Source of the DNA: Asterochloris sp. CNOR1
Taxonomy: Eukaryota > Chlorophyta > Trebouxiophyceae > Trebouxiales > Trebouxiaceae
Direction of reading: 5' to 3'
Length of the DNA: 64,000 nt
NCBI GenBank assembly: GCA_963969365.1
Contig: OZ017747.1
Span: forward strand, 3,968,001-4,032,000
The notes beneath the pieces are model-generated. The model was given only the letters and a program-made list of their open reading frames with translations. It was not told the origin of the DNA and searched no databases. Of this stretch, positions 37,150 through 48,426 are shown one piece after another. Position 1 is the stretch's first letter. Every line of letters begins with the position of its first letter. Both the position numbers and the translations under genes were made by a program.

Positions 37150-39397
37150 ATGGATGCAGCAGCAGAGGCTCGTTGGGAAGCAATTCTGCGTTTGTTTGCC
37201 CAGCAAAACACATGGCAGCTTGTGGGCGACAAGCCTTTGGGCTGGGGTGCCTATGGCACAGTTGTGAGGGCCCAACTGCCAGCCCCTGCTCATGAGGGCC
37301 AAGCAACTCATGCAAGCCAGGAAGGGTCTGGCGAGACAGCGCAGGCTCAGGCGCAGGAGGACTTTGCCATCAAGTTTGTGCGGCCCTCTGACAGCAGCCA
37401 AGCGTTGCACATCATTGGGGCAGCCGTCCGCAACGAGGTGCTGCTCCAGACGCTAGTGGTGCACCATCACATCATTGGGTGAGCTGGGCACACACTGGTT
37501 GCATGCTTCGATGTATCGATCCTGCCTGCACTCTGTGTGCTGGGCTCACTCAATGTGATGAAGTCTGCTGCTTCCTGAGCCACACCGATGGCTCCAGATG
37601 CCAGCAATAGCCATACGCTTGGTGCCCAACAGCCACCAGAGCTCACAGCCATACATGCTCAACTTGCATCTTTGACGTCAGCCTGAACATCATCTGTTGT
37701 CAGGCGGTGTGGTTGCTTCAGACACGCTATGCGCAGGCCTTGGGCCTCATGCAGCAGGCTTTACCAGACCATGAAAATTGCCCTCACGCTGCTAGCAGGT
37801 TGCGGGAAGTCATTGTCTTTGAAGACATGCTGGGTCTGAAGCTCGAGTTTGCCGCCCATGGCAACATGCTGCGCCGATACGAGGCAGCCAAGGCGCTGGC
37901 AAGCCACCGGTACGGCCCTGGTAGCCATGGTCTGCTGTGGAGCGAGGAGGCTGCCCGAGAGATCGTCCGGCCCCTGATTGCCGCGCTGCACCACTGTCAC
38001 CACTTGCGTGTCGTGCACAGGTGCGCCTACCTGCCTTGCTGCCCGTCTAGGCAGGTGCTTGGATGCTACTGTGCACCAGTGCCATGCTGGAGGGCTGTGC
38101 CAGCTGGCTGCCCTGCAGCAGGTGCAGATCGAGTGCTGCAGCTGACATTGTTCACCTGTGTGCCAGGCTGCACCAGGCAGGTGCCTTGATGGTTCTGCTG
38201 CACCACTGCCACAGCCTGCGTGTTGTGCACAGGTCTAGCCTGGTTGCTCTGGCTGATGGGGCTACTGCAGAGCAATGCAGCAGCAGCTGGTTTGGCTGTG
38301 CCACATAGACATGCTTACGACACGAGGCTGTGCTGCATGCTCTGCCTTCCAGAATCAATTGGGCTGTGACAGGCTGCAGCGAGTCCTTGTTCAGGGCAGC
38401 CCAACTCTTGACACAGCAGCATTGACATGGGCTGCATTGTCCTGCAGGGACATAAAGCTAGACAACATGCTGGTGGCAGATGACTGGCTACAGCAGCCCC
38501 CTAGGCGCGTGCTGAAGCTGTGCGACTTTGGCTTTGCCGAGCAGCTGCCCGCCGGCAGCAACAATGTGCAGCACTGCAAGGGAACGCCTCCTTACATGGG
38601 TGAGGCCACCTGCGCTGGGGCAGCAGACTTGTGCTCAGCACCGGCACCCGTTCAAGGCGCTGCTGTGACTGGCTGGAAGCCCAGAGCACCTTCCTGCCTG
38701 CACAGCATTCCTAGTGTCCCTCAGAGCTGCTGTGGCTGGCATGCAGTCATGAAAGCACAGGCTGCCCGCTCAGCGCCTGGCTGGCTCAACACCCTTGCTT
38801 CAGCCGGCTGACTGTCCTCAGCACGGCAATCAGCTGCCCTTGCTTTGCAGCCGTCTTGACCCTCAGTGTGCCCCAACTCATGTTGTGACCTGCTGCAGCT
38901 GGGTTGACCCTCACTGCTGGTGTTGTGGGTGCCCTGCAGCCCCTGAGGTCATCACTGCGCTGCGCACTGGTGCCTATGATGGCTTCAAGGCGGATGTGTG
39001 GGCTGTTGGCGTCGTCCTGCACCTTCTGTTGGCTGGGCACCGCCCCTTCAAGTCTGGGCGCACAGTTCCCCCGGCAAACGAACTGTTGTATGAGGGCTGG
39101 GAGGCCTGCTTAAGACCCTATCAGCTCCCTGGCAACTGCCAGCTAACGCCCCACTGCCAGTCCATCCTGTTTGAGATGCTGGCGGCAGACCCTAGACACA
39201 GGCCATCCCTCTCTGAGCTCATTGGACGCCCTTGGTTCACAAAGGGGAGCGAGCAGCATGGCGATTTTGCCCGTGGCGTTGTTCAACTGAGCCTGTCTCT
39301 GCAGCACAGGCTGCAGCGGAATCATGCCAGCCTGGTGCAGAACCAGCAGGGCATCGACCTGTTGCTGACAGAAATGGGCCTGACTGTAAGACAATAA
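37150..39397 (+). CDS. Serine/threonine protein kinase, likely CaMK/SnRK-like fold
   Basis: Transfers phosphate from ATP to Ser/Thr of unknown targets. Four exons: 37150-37478, 37682-38020, 38448-38599, 38940-39397, giving 425 residues. Visible subdomains are the glycine loop PLGWGAYGTVV (from residue 29), the ATP-binding Lys in DFAIKFV, and the alpha-C Glu in RNEVLLQ. The catalytic loop HRDIKLDNML (about 222-231), DFGFA (about 249-253), GTPPYMAPEV and DVWAVGVVLHLLLAGHRPF follow. It ends the kinase core with HRPSLSELIGRPWF and a 60-residue tail. A 20-25 residue insertion (ALPDHENCPHAASRLRE) sits in the N-lobe before VFEDM. The exon 2 start uses an acceptor that keeps phase through LNIICCQAVWLLQ, so that region is less certain. 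The ATG at 37150 is the first in frame, but the frame is open 186 bases upstream. Confidence 0.88.
37976..38232 (+). repeat. Exon-end plus donor copy in kinase intron
   Basis: The end of kinase exon 2 (37976-38020, encoding LHHCHHLRVVHR) is repeated at 38188-38232, encoding LHHCHSLRVVHR and again followed by GT. Offset is 212 bases. The copies differ at about a quarter of positions, but the reading frame and the HR of the catalytic loop are kept. Confidence 0.9.
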
Positions 39398-39627
39398 TAA
39401 CCCTGCTGTGACCTGATGGCCCTTCCCTCTGTCATTTTTGCTTGCAACGACTTTCATGAACAGCTCACAGGCCATAATGATAACATAGCCACGAAGTACC
39501 TGACACTCACCAGAACACAAGCAGTGTGCGCTAACTTGAACATTGAAACAGGACACTGACTTCAGAGGTATCTAGCATACAATTCTGGCATACTTCAGAC
39601 CACATCTAAGAATCAGGGGCCTTCAGC

Positions 39628-40842
39628 TTAAGGGTCAGGGGGGGAGCTGCTATTGTATGCAGAGTCATGATGGAACAGACGCCTGCTGCCAGATTCAGAT
39701 GTTGTTCGGCGTGAGCTGCCGACTGCTGGAACGTCTCTTGGTTTGCTGGCGAGCTGTGAGGCACCTACAGACGCATCTGGCTCCACAAACAGAGAGGATG
39801 TGGTAGAGGAGGCGGGGTGTGCCTCTGCCGCTTTGGACTGTGCATCCAGGTAAGCTGAGTCGTGCAGCAGCGGCCGGTTGGGCTTGCCGATGCCAGAGCC
39901 CTTTGCAAGACCCTGCTCCTCCATTGCGGGGGCAAAGCACCGCAGCGCAAAACGCTTGACTCCCTGCCGGAAGCTCCTGTTCTGCCTAACAGGCTGGCTG
40001 GTGCTGGCCAGCGCCTCTGTCTCCTGATCAGACTCAAGGTCCCCCTGCTGGGACGATGGAGAGCCGGGCTCGGACCCACTGAGCCCCAGGCTCTCCATGG
40101 TGGTGGGCAGAAGTTCTGCCTCTACACGACTACCTCCCTTGCTTCGCGACAGCGCCCTCCCGTAGCTGGCAGCACTGTCAGACCGCCGCCACTCGGGCGA
40201 TCTGCTACTGCTGGGGGCGCCTTCGCTGCGGGCAGCAGCTTGCCCCAGGACAGGGGCACTGATGCCCCTATGCAGGGGGCCTGGAGAGAGATGCCTACTG
40301 CTGCTGCTGCTAGCGAGCTCCAGCGAGCCTGCAGGGCGCGAGTGCAGTAACCTTCAGGTCACAGCGAAGAAGTGACGGTCACCCGAAGGGGCTTGCCAGG
40401 CTGAGGCATGCAGGAAAGGAACCTTGGCGGTGAGCTGCAGCAGGTTGCCAGCCATATGCGTCATTGGCTGCTCACATACTTCACAAGCTTCATAAGGGAC
40501 GGCATTTGTACAGGTGCCTGCCCAGATGCCACTGCCTTATCTCATCCACGTTGTACGACAGCAGGTGCTGTTTGCTGCCACCCACAGAGCCATGCTCCCA
40601 GTGCACCTTGCACCAGATATGATGTGTGGCTTCTGCGCACCTTGATCATACTCGCCAACAGAATCGGCAAAGCCCAGGATGGTCTGGAAGCTGCTAAGGG
40701 GAGTGCTGACGTCGCTGGATGGCGACTCGCAGCTGGAAGGGATGGCCTGTGGGTCGGCGTCGGGCACTGAGGGGGCCGCATAGGCTGGCATACTCCACTG
40801 GGGTATAGTCAGGGACCGCAGCAAGTGGAGGCTGCTGCTCAT
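39628..40842 (-). CDS. Unknown Ser-rich protein with DSAY motifs
   Basis: Two exons (40842-40641 and 40280-39628) join in phase to 284 residues ending in TAA. No known domain is recognised. The chain is Ser-, Pro- and Arg-rich and probably disordered. A motif of the form R/H-x-DSAxY recurs: WRRSDSAASYGRAL, RPLLHDSAYL and LFHHDSAYNS. Basic segments lie between them (RQNRSFRQGVKRFALRCF). Repeated short motifs in a disordered chain suggest docking or phosphorylation sites, but that is inference. The donor of exon 1 (GTGCGC) is weak, and another small exon could lie between. The gene converges on the kinase and diverges from the Gln-rich regulator. Confidence 0.6.
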
Positions 40843-41313
40843 GCACAGGTCTCCTGCAGCAGACAGGCAGAAGCTTTTCTCAGAGAAAGGTGGCCAGGAC
40901 GCTCTTCTGCAGCTCAGCGCACATCAGTTCAGCACCACTCCCAGCACAAAAACGTCACAGCCCCTTGCAGCACTCACCAGGGTGGCCCACAGCTGTACTT
41001 TGGTTGGGGCGTTGTGTGCCCGGGCTCAGGCTGCAGAGTCCTGGCGGTGTTACAGGCCCCCAGCCTGTGGTCCGCCGTGGCTTTGAATGTGACGGGTTCT
41101 AAGCGAGAGAGCTGGAGTGGCAGTGTGGCCCAGCTTGGCAATCAGTCCTCAGTTCCCATATCACTAATGTGAGTTCAGATGGCTTCATCAATACGGGCAC
41201 CAGGCTCTGAAGCTGCTCCCATTCGGAGACCTTTTCGTTGAGACAGGGACGGCCATCTTGCCTGCAGATTGCTCATCAGCAACCTCAAGAAATCCAATCT
41301 GGTGTCAGGCACC
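40843..41313. promoter_or_regulatory. Divergent intergenic region, DSAY protein to regulator
   Basis: These 471 bases lie between the two outward-facing start codons and must include both promoters. No exon, TATA box or repeat is evident. The sequence is CAG/CTG-rich like the introns. Confidence 0.45.
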
Positions 41314-44300
41314 ATGGCAGAGGGCAGCAGGCCCACCACAACGGTAAGGCCTGCAGGAGCTGCTGGTAACAATTCGAGCTCTCCAAGAGCCTCTCCCCCC
41401 ATAGTCACGTCAATCTGTGTGATGTAGCAAGCCCTGCCTGTGCTGAGCTGTGCTGCACATAACAAACTGCACAGAGACAGTTATTTGAAGCAGCACTGCA
41501 TCTCCAAGACACCCAGGCCTCACCCCCCAGACAACTTGCAGATTGGGGAGCAGATGAGATTTGCAGCCTGGTTCCACGCCCTGGCTCCTGAGCTTGCCGC
41601 GCAGCTGCGGGCGCCCGTTGGCACAGTGCAGGCAGCCATGAGGGCAGTGGTGCCGTTCCATGGCATTGGGACCGCTGACGCAGCTCCCCAGCAGCGATTC
41701 CAGCTGCAATTCAGGCATGACTGCAGGTAGGCTACCGTATGTCACATTGATCCCATGATTCGACACTCAGAAGGGGTGCTGGCAGCCAGACGTGCTTAGG
41801 CGGAAGAGAGCTCATTGGCAGGCCCGATCTGCTCCCTGCAACCCTGCGCAGCACCGCAGCATCCAGTATGGTTAACTGCACAGTGGCAGCTGTGCAAAGA
41901 GAGAGGCTCCAGTCAGGCACCGGGGTGCAACATGTCTGCACAGCACTCAGCTTTGCCACCACGCGCCGATTGTATTCCTTGAATACTCCTGCACACAACA
42001 GCGCCTGGCCAGCGGAGTTGCGACATGTGCGAGGGTTGTCATACAGTGGCAACACAGGCCAAGTTGATGACTTTCTGCTGCAGCCCTGAATCTCTGGGCT
42101 ATTCATCACAGAATGCTACTCGTATGGCAGGATGTGCTCGCCCCTGCCGCAGGCACATTGGCTGCAACGAGGCCACCTGCAAGCTGTGCCGCCACAACCG
42201 GGCGCGTGTGTGCCAGCTGGACTTCCGTGCCCAGCAGTTCCTGGCTGGGGTGTCCACCGAGAAGGGTCTCAAGACGCCCTGCGAGGGCGGCAGCGAGCTC
42301 ACCCTGCAGGCCGTGGGGGCAGGCTCTCAGGACGTGCAGAAGGACTGGCCAGACGTGATCAGTGACCTGCAGCTTGAGGTAAGAGTCATGATGCTCATAA
42401 AATTTACCAGGCCAGCTGACAGCGCCCCTGCGAGCAAGGGTTCTTGGTGAGGGTTCCCCGAGTATGCAGTGCTTCAGCAGCAACCGCTCACCACTCACAG
42501 CCTGGGGAGGGGAGGGAGGCACGCGGGGTGGACGCAGGGTTGCCAACTTGCCACAAAAGCTACAGGGACGCAGCAGCAGCAGGCTGTGGGCCATGCAAGG
42601 CAGCTCATCTGCAGCGTGCAATGGCCAGCGGCCTCTAATACCACTGGTGGCAGCTGCTACATGCATTCCTGGCCTGCATGTAACAGCTGCGCAACTGACA
42701 GCCACACACCCACCAGCAGAGGGCCCCTGCTGGGGACCACACTGCGAGATGCAAGGCCACAGCAGCTAGCATTTGCTGACTGCTGTTGTTTTGTGTTGTG
42801 CAGCTGGGGGTGCTAGATGCTCGAAAACTTAAGGGGCTCAAGTCGCGACACCCTCAGACGCCCGAGGTAGAGCTTGCCCTGCAGTGCACCATCTCCAACA
42901 ACTCCAAGGTGAGAAGCCTGCAGTTGCCATGCTGCTTAAGCGGCATTGCATTCTTGAAATAGGTAAAAAGGCAGCAGCAGCCCTGACGTACAGAAATGGA
43001 CACCATGACCAGAGACTTGCGTGGCCTGTCACCCAGTACTTGATCTGCAGGCAGCAGGGCCTAAGCGTGCACGACCAGGTCTCTGCTGGAATCAAAAGCC
43101 CACATCTGCGAGGGGTTGTGATGATGCGCTTGCGGATGGTCAGTGATTGAGGATCAAATTATGTTGGGGTGTGTGCTCAGAGTCGGCTGGGCTGCCGTGT
43201 AGGCATCCAGAGGAGCTGCCTATCCTGCTGTGCAGGGCAAGCCCCTTCTGGTACTGTCGGGGGGCGTGCAGCAGGAGGCAGCGCCTCAGCTCCTGACTGT
43301 GGCGCTGCTCCCCCACGATGGCAAGGTCAACCTCAGCAGCCTGCAAGTGACAGGCGAGAGTGATTGTGTTGTCTTGCTTGTGTGGCATGTCTGCAGCGTG
43401 CAGCCTGGATACCAGGAATGGCAAGGGGCAGTGAGCAGCTGTGCAAGCTTCAGCCAAGGACTGCCACTTGTGCTTTTGTCCCCCAGCAATGTACAGGACC
43501 AGCAAGCGGAGTGTGTCTGGCTGCAGACAGCTCAGCCGGGCGGTGCAGCGTGAATCAGGGGGAGTTCCAGCTGCTGGCCATTGCCGTGCACCAGGGCACG
43601 GGTCGCCAGGAGCGTATAGTGGAGCACTGCATCTCCACTCCCTTCAGGGTGAGGCCTGCTGGTTGCTGCATATCCAATCGCTGACCCTTGTAGTGGACCA
43701 ACACAACACACAACAGCACAAACTATCGATGCACCAACACACAAAATGCAAGCAGCCCACAGGAGCTCTGCATTCCTATACGCGCCAGAGTGAAGCACAC
43801 AGCAGTGGCTCTTTGGCAGCCTTGCATGCCTGAGCTGCTGAGAAAAATGGCAACTGAGGTTATAGCTGCAGCAGGCAGCTTTCTTTTACTAGGGCAAGGC
43901 TTCAGCAGCCCTCTCTTCAATGCTAGCTGCCCCAGACATCACCACGTCACCTGTCCCTAACACCAGCACCTTTAACAAACATGCTGCATGCTCCTGCTGC
44001 TTGTGGCACATCTAATGTCACCCCATCCTTCTTGTCAGTGAGCTTTCTGGATGCAGGTGACCCACAGCAGGACGGCTGACGCTGCTAAGTCACCCCTGCC
44101 CCACGTCAACGACCCCGTGGGCGTCATCAAAAGCGTTGGCCCACAGGTGGACTGCCTGCATCGCACTCTGCTAGTGTCTGCTGCAGCCAGAGCTGCTTGC
44201 TTTATTGCTGTGGCTGCGCTGAGGGGCTGTGTCCCCTGGTGGCCAGCATGGAGAGGGGTGCCATGCAAAGATGGCAGGCTGAGCCCACAGGGCTGCCTCC

Positions 44301-47300
44301 CTGTGGCTGAGCAGGAAGGTGGCCATGCTGTCACGCTCTGTACTGGAGGATGTGCTGCAGATGCGCTAGCCTGCATATCGCAGCCATCCATACTGAACCC
44401 AAGCCATAATGAAGCCCTTCAGAACAGCACAAAAGCTGTCGGGGCGATGTGGTTCTTTGTGGCTGTGCAGGTGCAGGGCTACCTGAAGGATGTGCGAGCT
44501 TCAGGCAGCAGTGCTACCCCCGCCGTGAATTTGTCTGAGATCCCTCCTGAGCTGAACAGCATCACCACAGGTGCACTCACATATGAGTCCCAACCAAAGG
44601 AGTCTCTAAGTTCACTCTATCACAAGCATTGAGGCTCCAACTTGTGGGAAGTGAAGTGCGTAAGCAGCGTGCTCCATTAGAGCCTGCACGCCTGCACAAT
44701 AACATGCTTCAGTCCAGCTTTGGGTGCTGCAGTTGGGCAGTTCAGGGAGCTGGTTCGCATGATGGAGGCACAGGCAGCCCTGAAGGAGAAAGTCATCAAG
44801 GGCATACGACTGCACAAGGTGAGCACCCTGCATCAGACTCCTGAGAGCAGCGCGGCCTGTTGTCCAAGACAGGTCCTGTCTCACTCCTGCAGCACTCTCG
44901 ATGATGCAAATCAGGCTGACCAGGCCTGATCCCTGCAGGTGTGCAGTGTCTGCGCCCCCCCTGGCAGCATCATGTCCTGCCAAGAGTGGAACCCGTCTGC
45001 CTGACATCCTGCAACAGGGTTCCTGGCTTCTCAAGTCTGCAAGTCTGGCGTTCCCTGCCTGAGACACACGGCCACAGGCCGCACCTTTCTGTCTTTGCCT
45101 TGGCCGCATGCAAGAACTGATGTGGCTTAGCTGTCCATCCTTTTGTCTTCTGCTGCTGCAGGAATACATCGATGCCTGTGATCTGTATGCTGCAGACAGC
45201 CTCTGCTGGCTGGCTTTGGGTGCTTCACATTCTCTGGCCACCTGGTGCTGCAGGGATATGATGATGCCCGCGACCATGTCTTCTCCGCTGTGGAGCCGGA
45301 TGACATTGTGCGAGTGTGGCAGCCTGTACAGCCAGTGGGTGCCCTGGTGGCTGTGCTGTACATGGCTGAGGACGGCCTGGCCAAGCTGCAGCAGGGTCCA
45401 GTGGGTAAGTGTCAGGCAGGCTGCGTCAGGGTGCAGAAAGTCAGTGTGCAAAGCTGCAGCAGGGTCCAGTGGGTAATTGGCGGCAGGTTGCGTGAGGGCT
45501 GCATGGGTCAAGATTGCATGGGCGAACCAGTCCCTGCAGCTCAGTGCTGCACTTTGCACCAGCTTCATGCTGCTTCTGTGCCTGCAAAAGCCACAAGTTA
45601 TGCTGGTGCTGTGAGGTGTGTGTAGCGCCTGCTTGGGATGCAGCCTGAAGCCAAAGTGCCGAGCTGCACATGAGGTGGGGCATGCCTGCTGCACACTGGC
45701 TGCTGCAGTCACCTGACTGCAGCTGGTGCTGAGCACGCTGGACACGCACCTGTGCCTGCCTGTGCAGTGCTGGTGGCGCTGCAGCAGCAGGGCTCCCAGC
45801 TCGTCCCCGAGCTGCTGCCCGCGGCCAGCGTCCCTGCAGCCGCCCAACTGATCACCTACTACCACAGCACAGCGGTGACAGCTTGGCACAAACCGGGGCA
45901 CCCTGGGTGGTCACGCTGGGAGGAGGTGGGCTCACCCGCGCTGGCCAAGGCATTCCAGGGGCACACCCAGCTGCCCCGCCTCATCCTGCCAGGTGCCCAC
46001 GCCCAGTATGGGCAGCCGCTGGACGGCCTGGCAGGACCACTCCTGGCAGGCCAGGCGGCGGGGCAGCAGGGTGTGGGGGCAAGTAGAGCCCACCAGCAGG
46101 CTGAAGGCCTGCTGCGACGCAACTCGCAGCAGGAGAGCCACGGGCAGCGGCACCGCCAGCAGCCGCAGCAACAGCAACCCCTGGGAGGGCCCAGCTTCCC
46201 TGGCGCTCAGTCCAGCCCCCTCATTGGGGACATGGTGGCAGGTTACGGCTTGCTGGGGGATGCTCCCCCACCCCAGCAGCGGACAGGACTGCCGCCTGTG
46301 GGGTGGCCCGTCAAGCAGGAGCCACGGGGAGGTCCGCCCGAGCTGCAGGCGTCCTCCATTGCGGCATTCCTAGAGGGCGACGGAAACAGCGTGTTGGATG
46401 CGCTCTTAGGTGGGTCGTGGTGGAGTCCACACAAAGTGCTTTGCGGTCTGGCTGCAGACTGCCCTTCTTTGTGAGCCCTGTTGCAGGGTGGCCACAATCT
46501 TTGTTTGGCAGGCTGGTGCCTTGAGCCATGGCAGCACTTTGCTGTCACACCTGTGCACTCAGGCATGTCACGGAGCACTGGCCAGTCCCCAGCCTTTGGG
46601 AGGGGCCCACCTCCGTCTGCCATCTCCCAGTAAAGTGCTGAGTGGTGCCCATGACAGATACATGTGTGCTGCGCCGCAGAGGGCAGCGCCAGCGGGCTGC
46701 AGATGCACCAATCCAGCGACCAGCTGTCCTCCATCTTTCTGCCCTCCCTCAGCCTGTCCCAGCAGCAGGAAACCCGACAGCAGCCGCCCCCGCAGCAGCC
46801 AAACCCACAGGCCTCTTCGGCTGCTGCCCAGCAGCCCGTGGTGGGCCTGTGGGACCAGCAGGGCAGCCCCCCAATGTCTGACACATTCGGCCCCCTTGAC
46901 AGCCACCCCCAGCAGAGCAACAGGAAGCGCCCCTCTGAGAGCAATGCCTTCAGTGCCTCAATCGAGGCGACAGCAGCCAAGCGCGGGGAGGCCTCAGGTG
47001 CCCAGCCAGACCAGCAGGGGGGGCCCCACCAGCGGCGCTCCTCCCTGCATGACACAGACGCCCTGCTGCTAGACGGCCAGCTTGGCATGCTGGAAAACGA
47101 CTGGCAGCTGGCCAAGAGCCTGAATGCCATGTCTGTGGAGGATGGCACCCAGCAGAAGGGCGCCGCACCGGGGCAGCAGGACAAGGGGCAGCCATCTGGG
47201 CGAGGCACCCCGCAGCCCAATCCCGAGGACTCCAATGGACAGCAGCAGCGGCAAGAGGGGGTGCGGCGCCTGGCACTGTCAGGGCTGGATCTGCCGCTTC

Positions 47301-47739
47301 CTAGCATGAATGCGCAGCAGGTGCACGCCGGGCAGCACCAGATTGGGGTGCCGCCAACCTTCAGGCCGCCAGCTGTAGCAGGTGGTGGCTGCACTTAATG
47401 TCTGCCCACAGACCCTTCCTTCTTGCATGGAAAACTCCAGGCCACCAGCTGTGGCAGTTGCATGGGTGCACTTGACGCTGACTGCAGACCCATCCTTGTG
47501 GCGTGCAGACCCTCACACAGCTTAGCTGCATGCTATCATCATGCAGCAGGGCAACCGGTTGCAACACAATGTGAATCCTAGCTGCATAGGACTCCTGCAG
47601 CCTTCCACAAGGTGCACCACCCTTCCTGTGACATGGTGCACTGGCAGACTTGGCCGCCGGAATTGCGCAGCTGAGCCTGGCTGATGTCCTTTGTGCCTGC
47701 TGTGCAGAGGATGACTGGGCGCTAGGAGACTTCGGCTAG
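41314..47739 (+). CDS. Putative nuclear regulator, Cys cluster N-terminal, Gln-rich C-terminal; family unknown
   Basis: Thirteen exons agree in phase: 41314-41343, 41542-41726, 42153-42378, 42804-42908, 43236-43346, 43487-43648, 44057-44146, 44471-44570, 44718-44818, 45254-45404, 45768-46409, 46680-47381, 47708-47739, giving 878 residues. The first 110 residues hold a Cys pattern (DCRHIGCNEATCKLC, then RHNRARVC; C-x4-C-x4-C-x2-C-x7-C) that may bind zinc. A beta-rich region follows (LALQCTISNNSKGKPLLVLS, FQLLAIAV, CISTPFRVTHSRT, LPHVNDPVGVIKSVG), then a helical stretch (GQFRELVRMMEAQAALKEK). The last 400 residues are Gln/Pro/Gly-rich with a SUMO-type VKQEP and end EDDWALGDFG. The middle faintly recalls plant CBP60-type DNA-binding domains, but I do not claim homology. 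If the last intron is retained, translation stops at 47398. Confidence 0.72.
45162..45275 (+). repeat. Acceptor plus exon-start copy, 92 bases upstream of the used exon
   Basis: The used acceptor gtgctgcag|GGATATGATGATGCCCG (exon from 45254) has a decayed partner gctgctgcag|GAATACATCGATGCCTG at 45162, 92 bases upstream in the intron. Both are open for a short distance. Confidence 0.7.
45383..45500 (+). repeat. Exon-end plus donor duplicated 68 bases downstream
   Basis: The end of exon 45254-45404 and its donor (aagctgcagcagggtccagt followed by GG|GTAAGT, from 45383) recur at 45451 as the same 20 bases followed by GG|GTAATT. The similarity runs on into the intron (ggcaggctgcgt versus ggcaggttgcgt). 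Two potential donors result. Confidence 0.92.
47360..47515 (+). repeat. Exon-end copy, 76 bases downstream, near the regulator 3' end
   Basis: The segment aggccgccagctgtagcag at the end of exon 46680-47381 recurs at about 47439 as aggccaccagctgtggcag. The following 50 bases (including cagaccctt / cagacccatcctt) are also related. This supports the view that 47381/47382 is an exon edge. Confidence 0.8.
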
Positions 47740-48426
47740 TTGCGGCAGGATCATACTAAACGCATGCTGTGCACATCTCCGGACAAAATAAGCAAACAAA
47801 TCCCGCCCATTGCCATTTCAGTGTGCAAGCATTTGATTCCTCATTCCCAGTGTTTTCTTGAGCTCTTGTTCAATATAGTGCACATATTCCTTTACGACAG
47901 CACTGTGGTATCTGACTGCCGTAGTATGAGCGTCAGGCCATGATAAGGGGCTTGCCTGCTTGGCAGCCATCTTGGCAATTGACGTAGCACAACACACCTT
48001 TGCGTCAGGAATGCTGACTGGTTGCCAATAGCTGATTAGGGTCGCACAGTTGCTGATCTGCTGGCAGGCAGGCTGCCGGCCTGCGGCGCATTGCGGCTTT
48101 GGGCAGCACCTTCAGGCTGCATGAACAAATGATGGAAAGAGATGCAAAAAGGCTTCCAACTCCAGCACTGACAGTCTGTGATGCAGGGAGAGCGGCTATG
48201 TCCCTGCCACTTAGCTGGTCTTTATGCGTAAGCATGCCTTCACTAGCAGCCGCCCAGGACAGTGGGCCATCAGCGCTACTGTCCCGACAATTTCTGCAAG
48301 CACTGTAGTCTCACAAGCAGTACGTGAGGGCCCAGCAGACACCTGCACATGGCAAGCTGTTGCACACCATGCACAACAAGTGCCCCTGCAGCCCTGCCAA
48401 ATCATGCTTGTCTTCCAGGTGCTGTC
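47740..48426. other. Gap upstream of the UTP5-like gene
   Basis: No exon that I can support. 47740-47960 is relatively AT-rich and resembles 3' untranslated sequence. I looked here for WD40 repeat exons belonging to the UTP5-like gene and found none. A short open segment at 48130-48230 starting ATGATGGAAAGAGATG does not join the next exon in phase. Confidence 0.4.

Noticed and set aside
43347-43486. Reading the regulator exon straight through from 43236 into 43480s
   Set aside because: The through-frame is open but loses the later family-like pattern. Splicing at 43346/43487 keeps phase and gives the FQLLAIAV to STPFRV block in one frame.
44612-45901. 429-codon open frame on the minus strand
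   Set aside because: It lies antisense to the regulator exons and introns. Its sequence is Gln/His/Ser-rich without domain pattern, and it has no supported splice or start context. It is a composition shadow of CTG-rich DNA.
46243-47394. 383-codon open frame on the minus strand
   Set aside because: Exactly opposite the Gln-rich exons of the regulator. CAG repeats read as CTG on the other strand keep frames open. The plus strand has splice phase and stop agreement.
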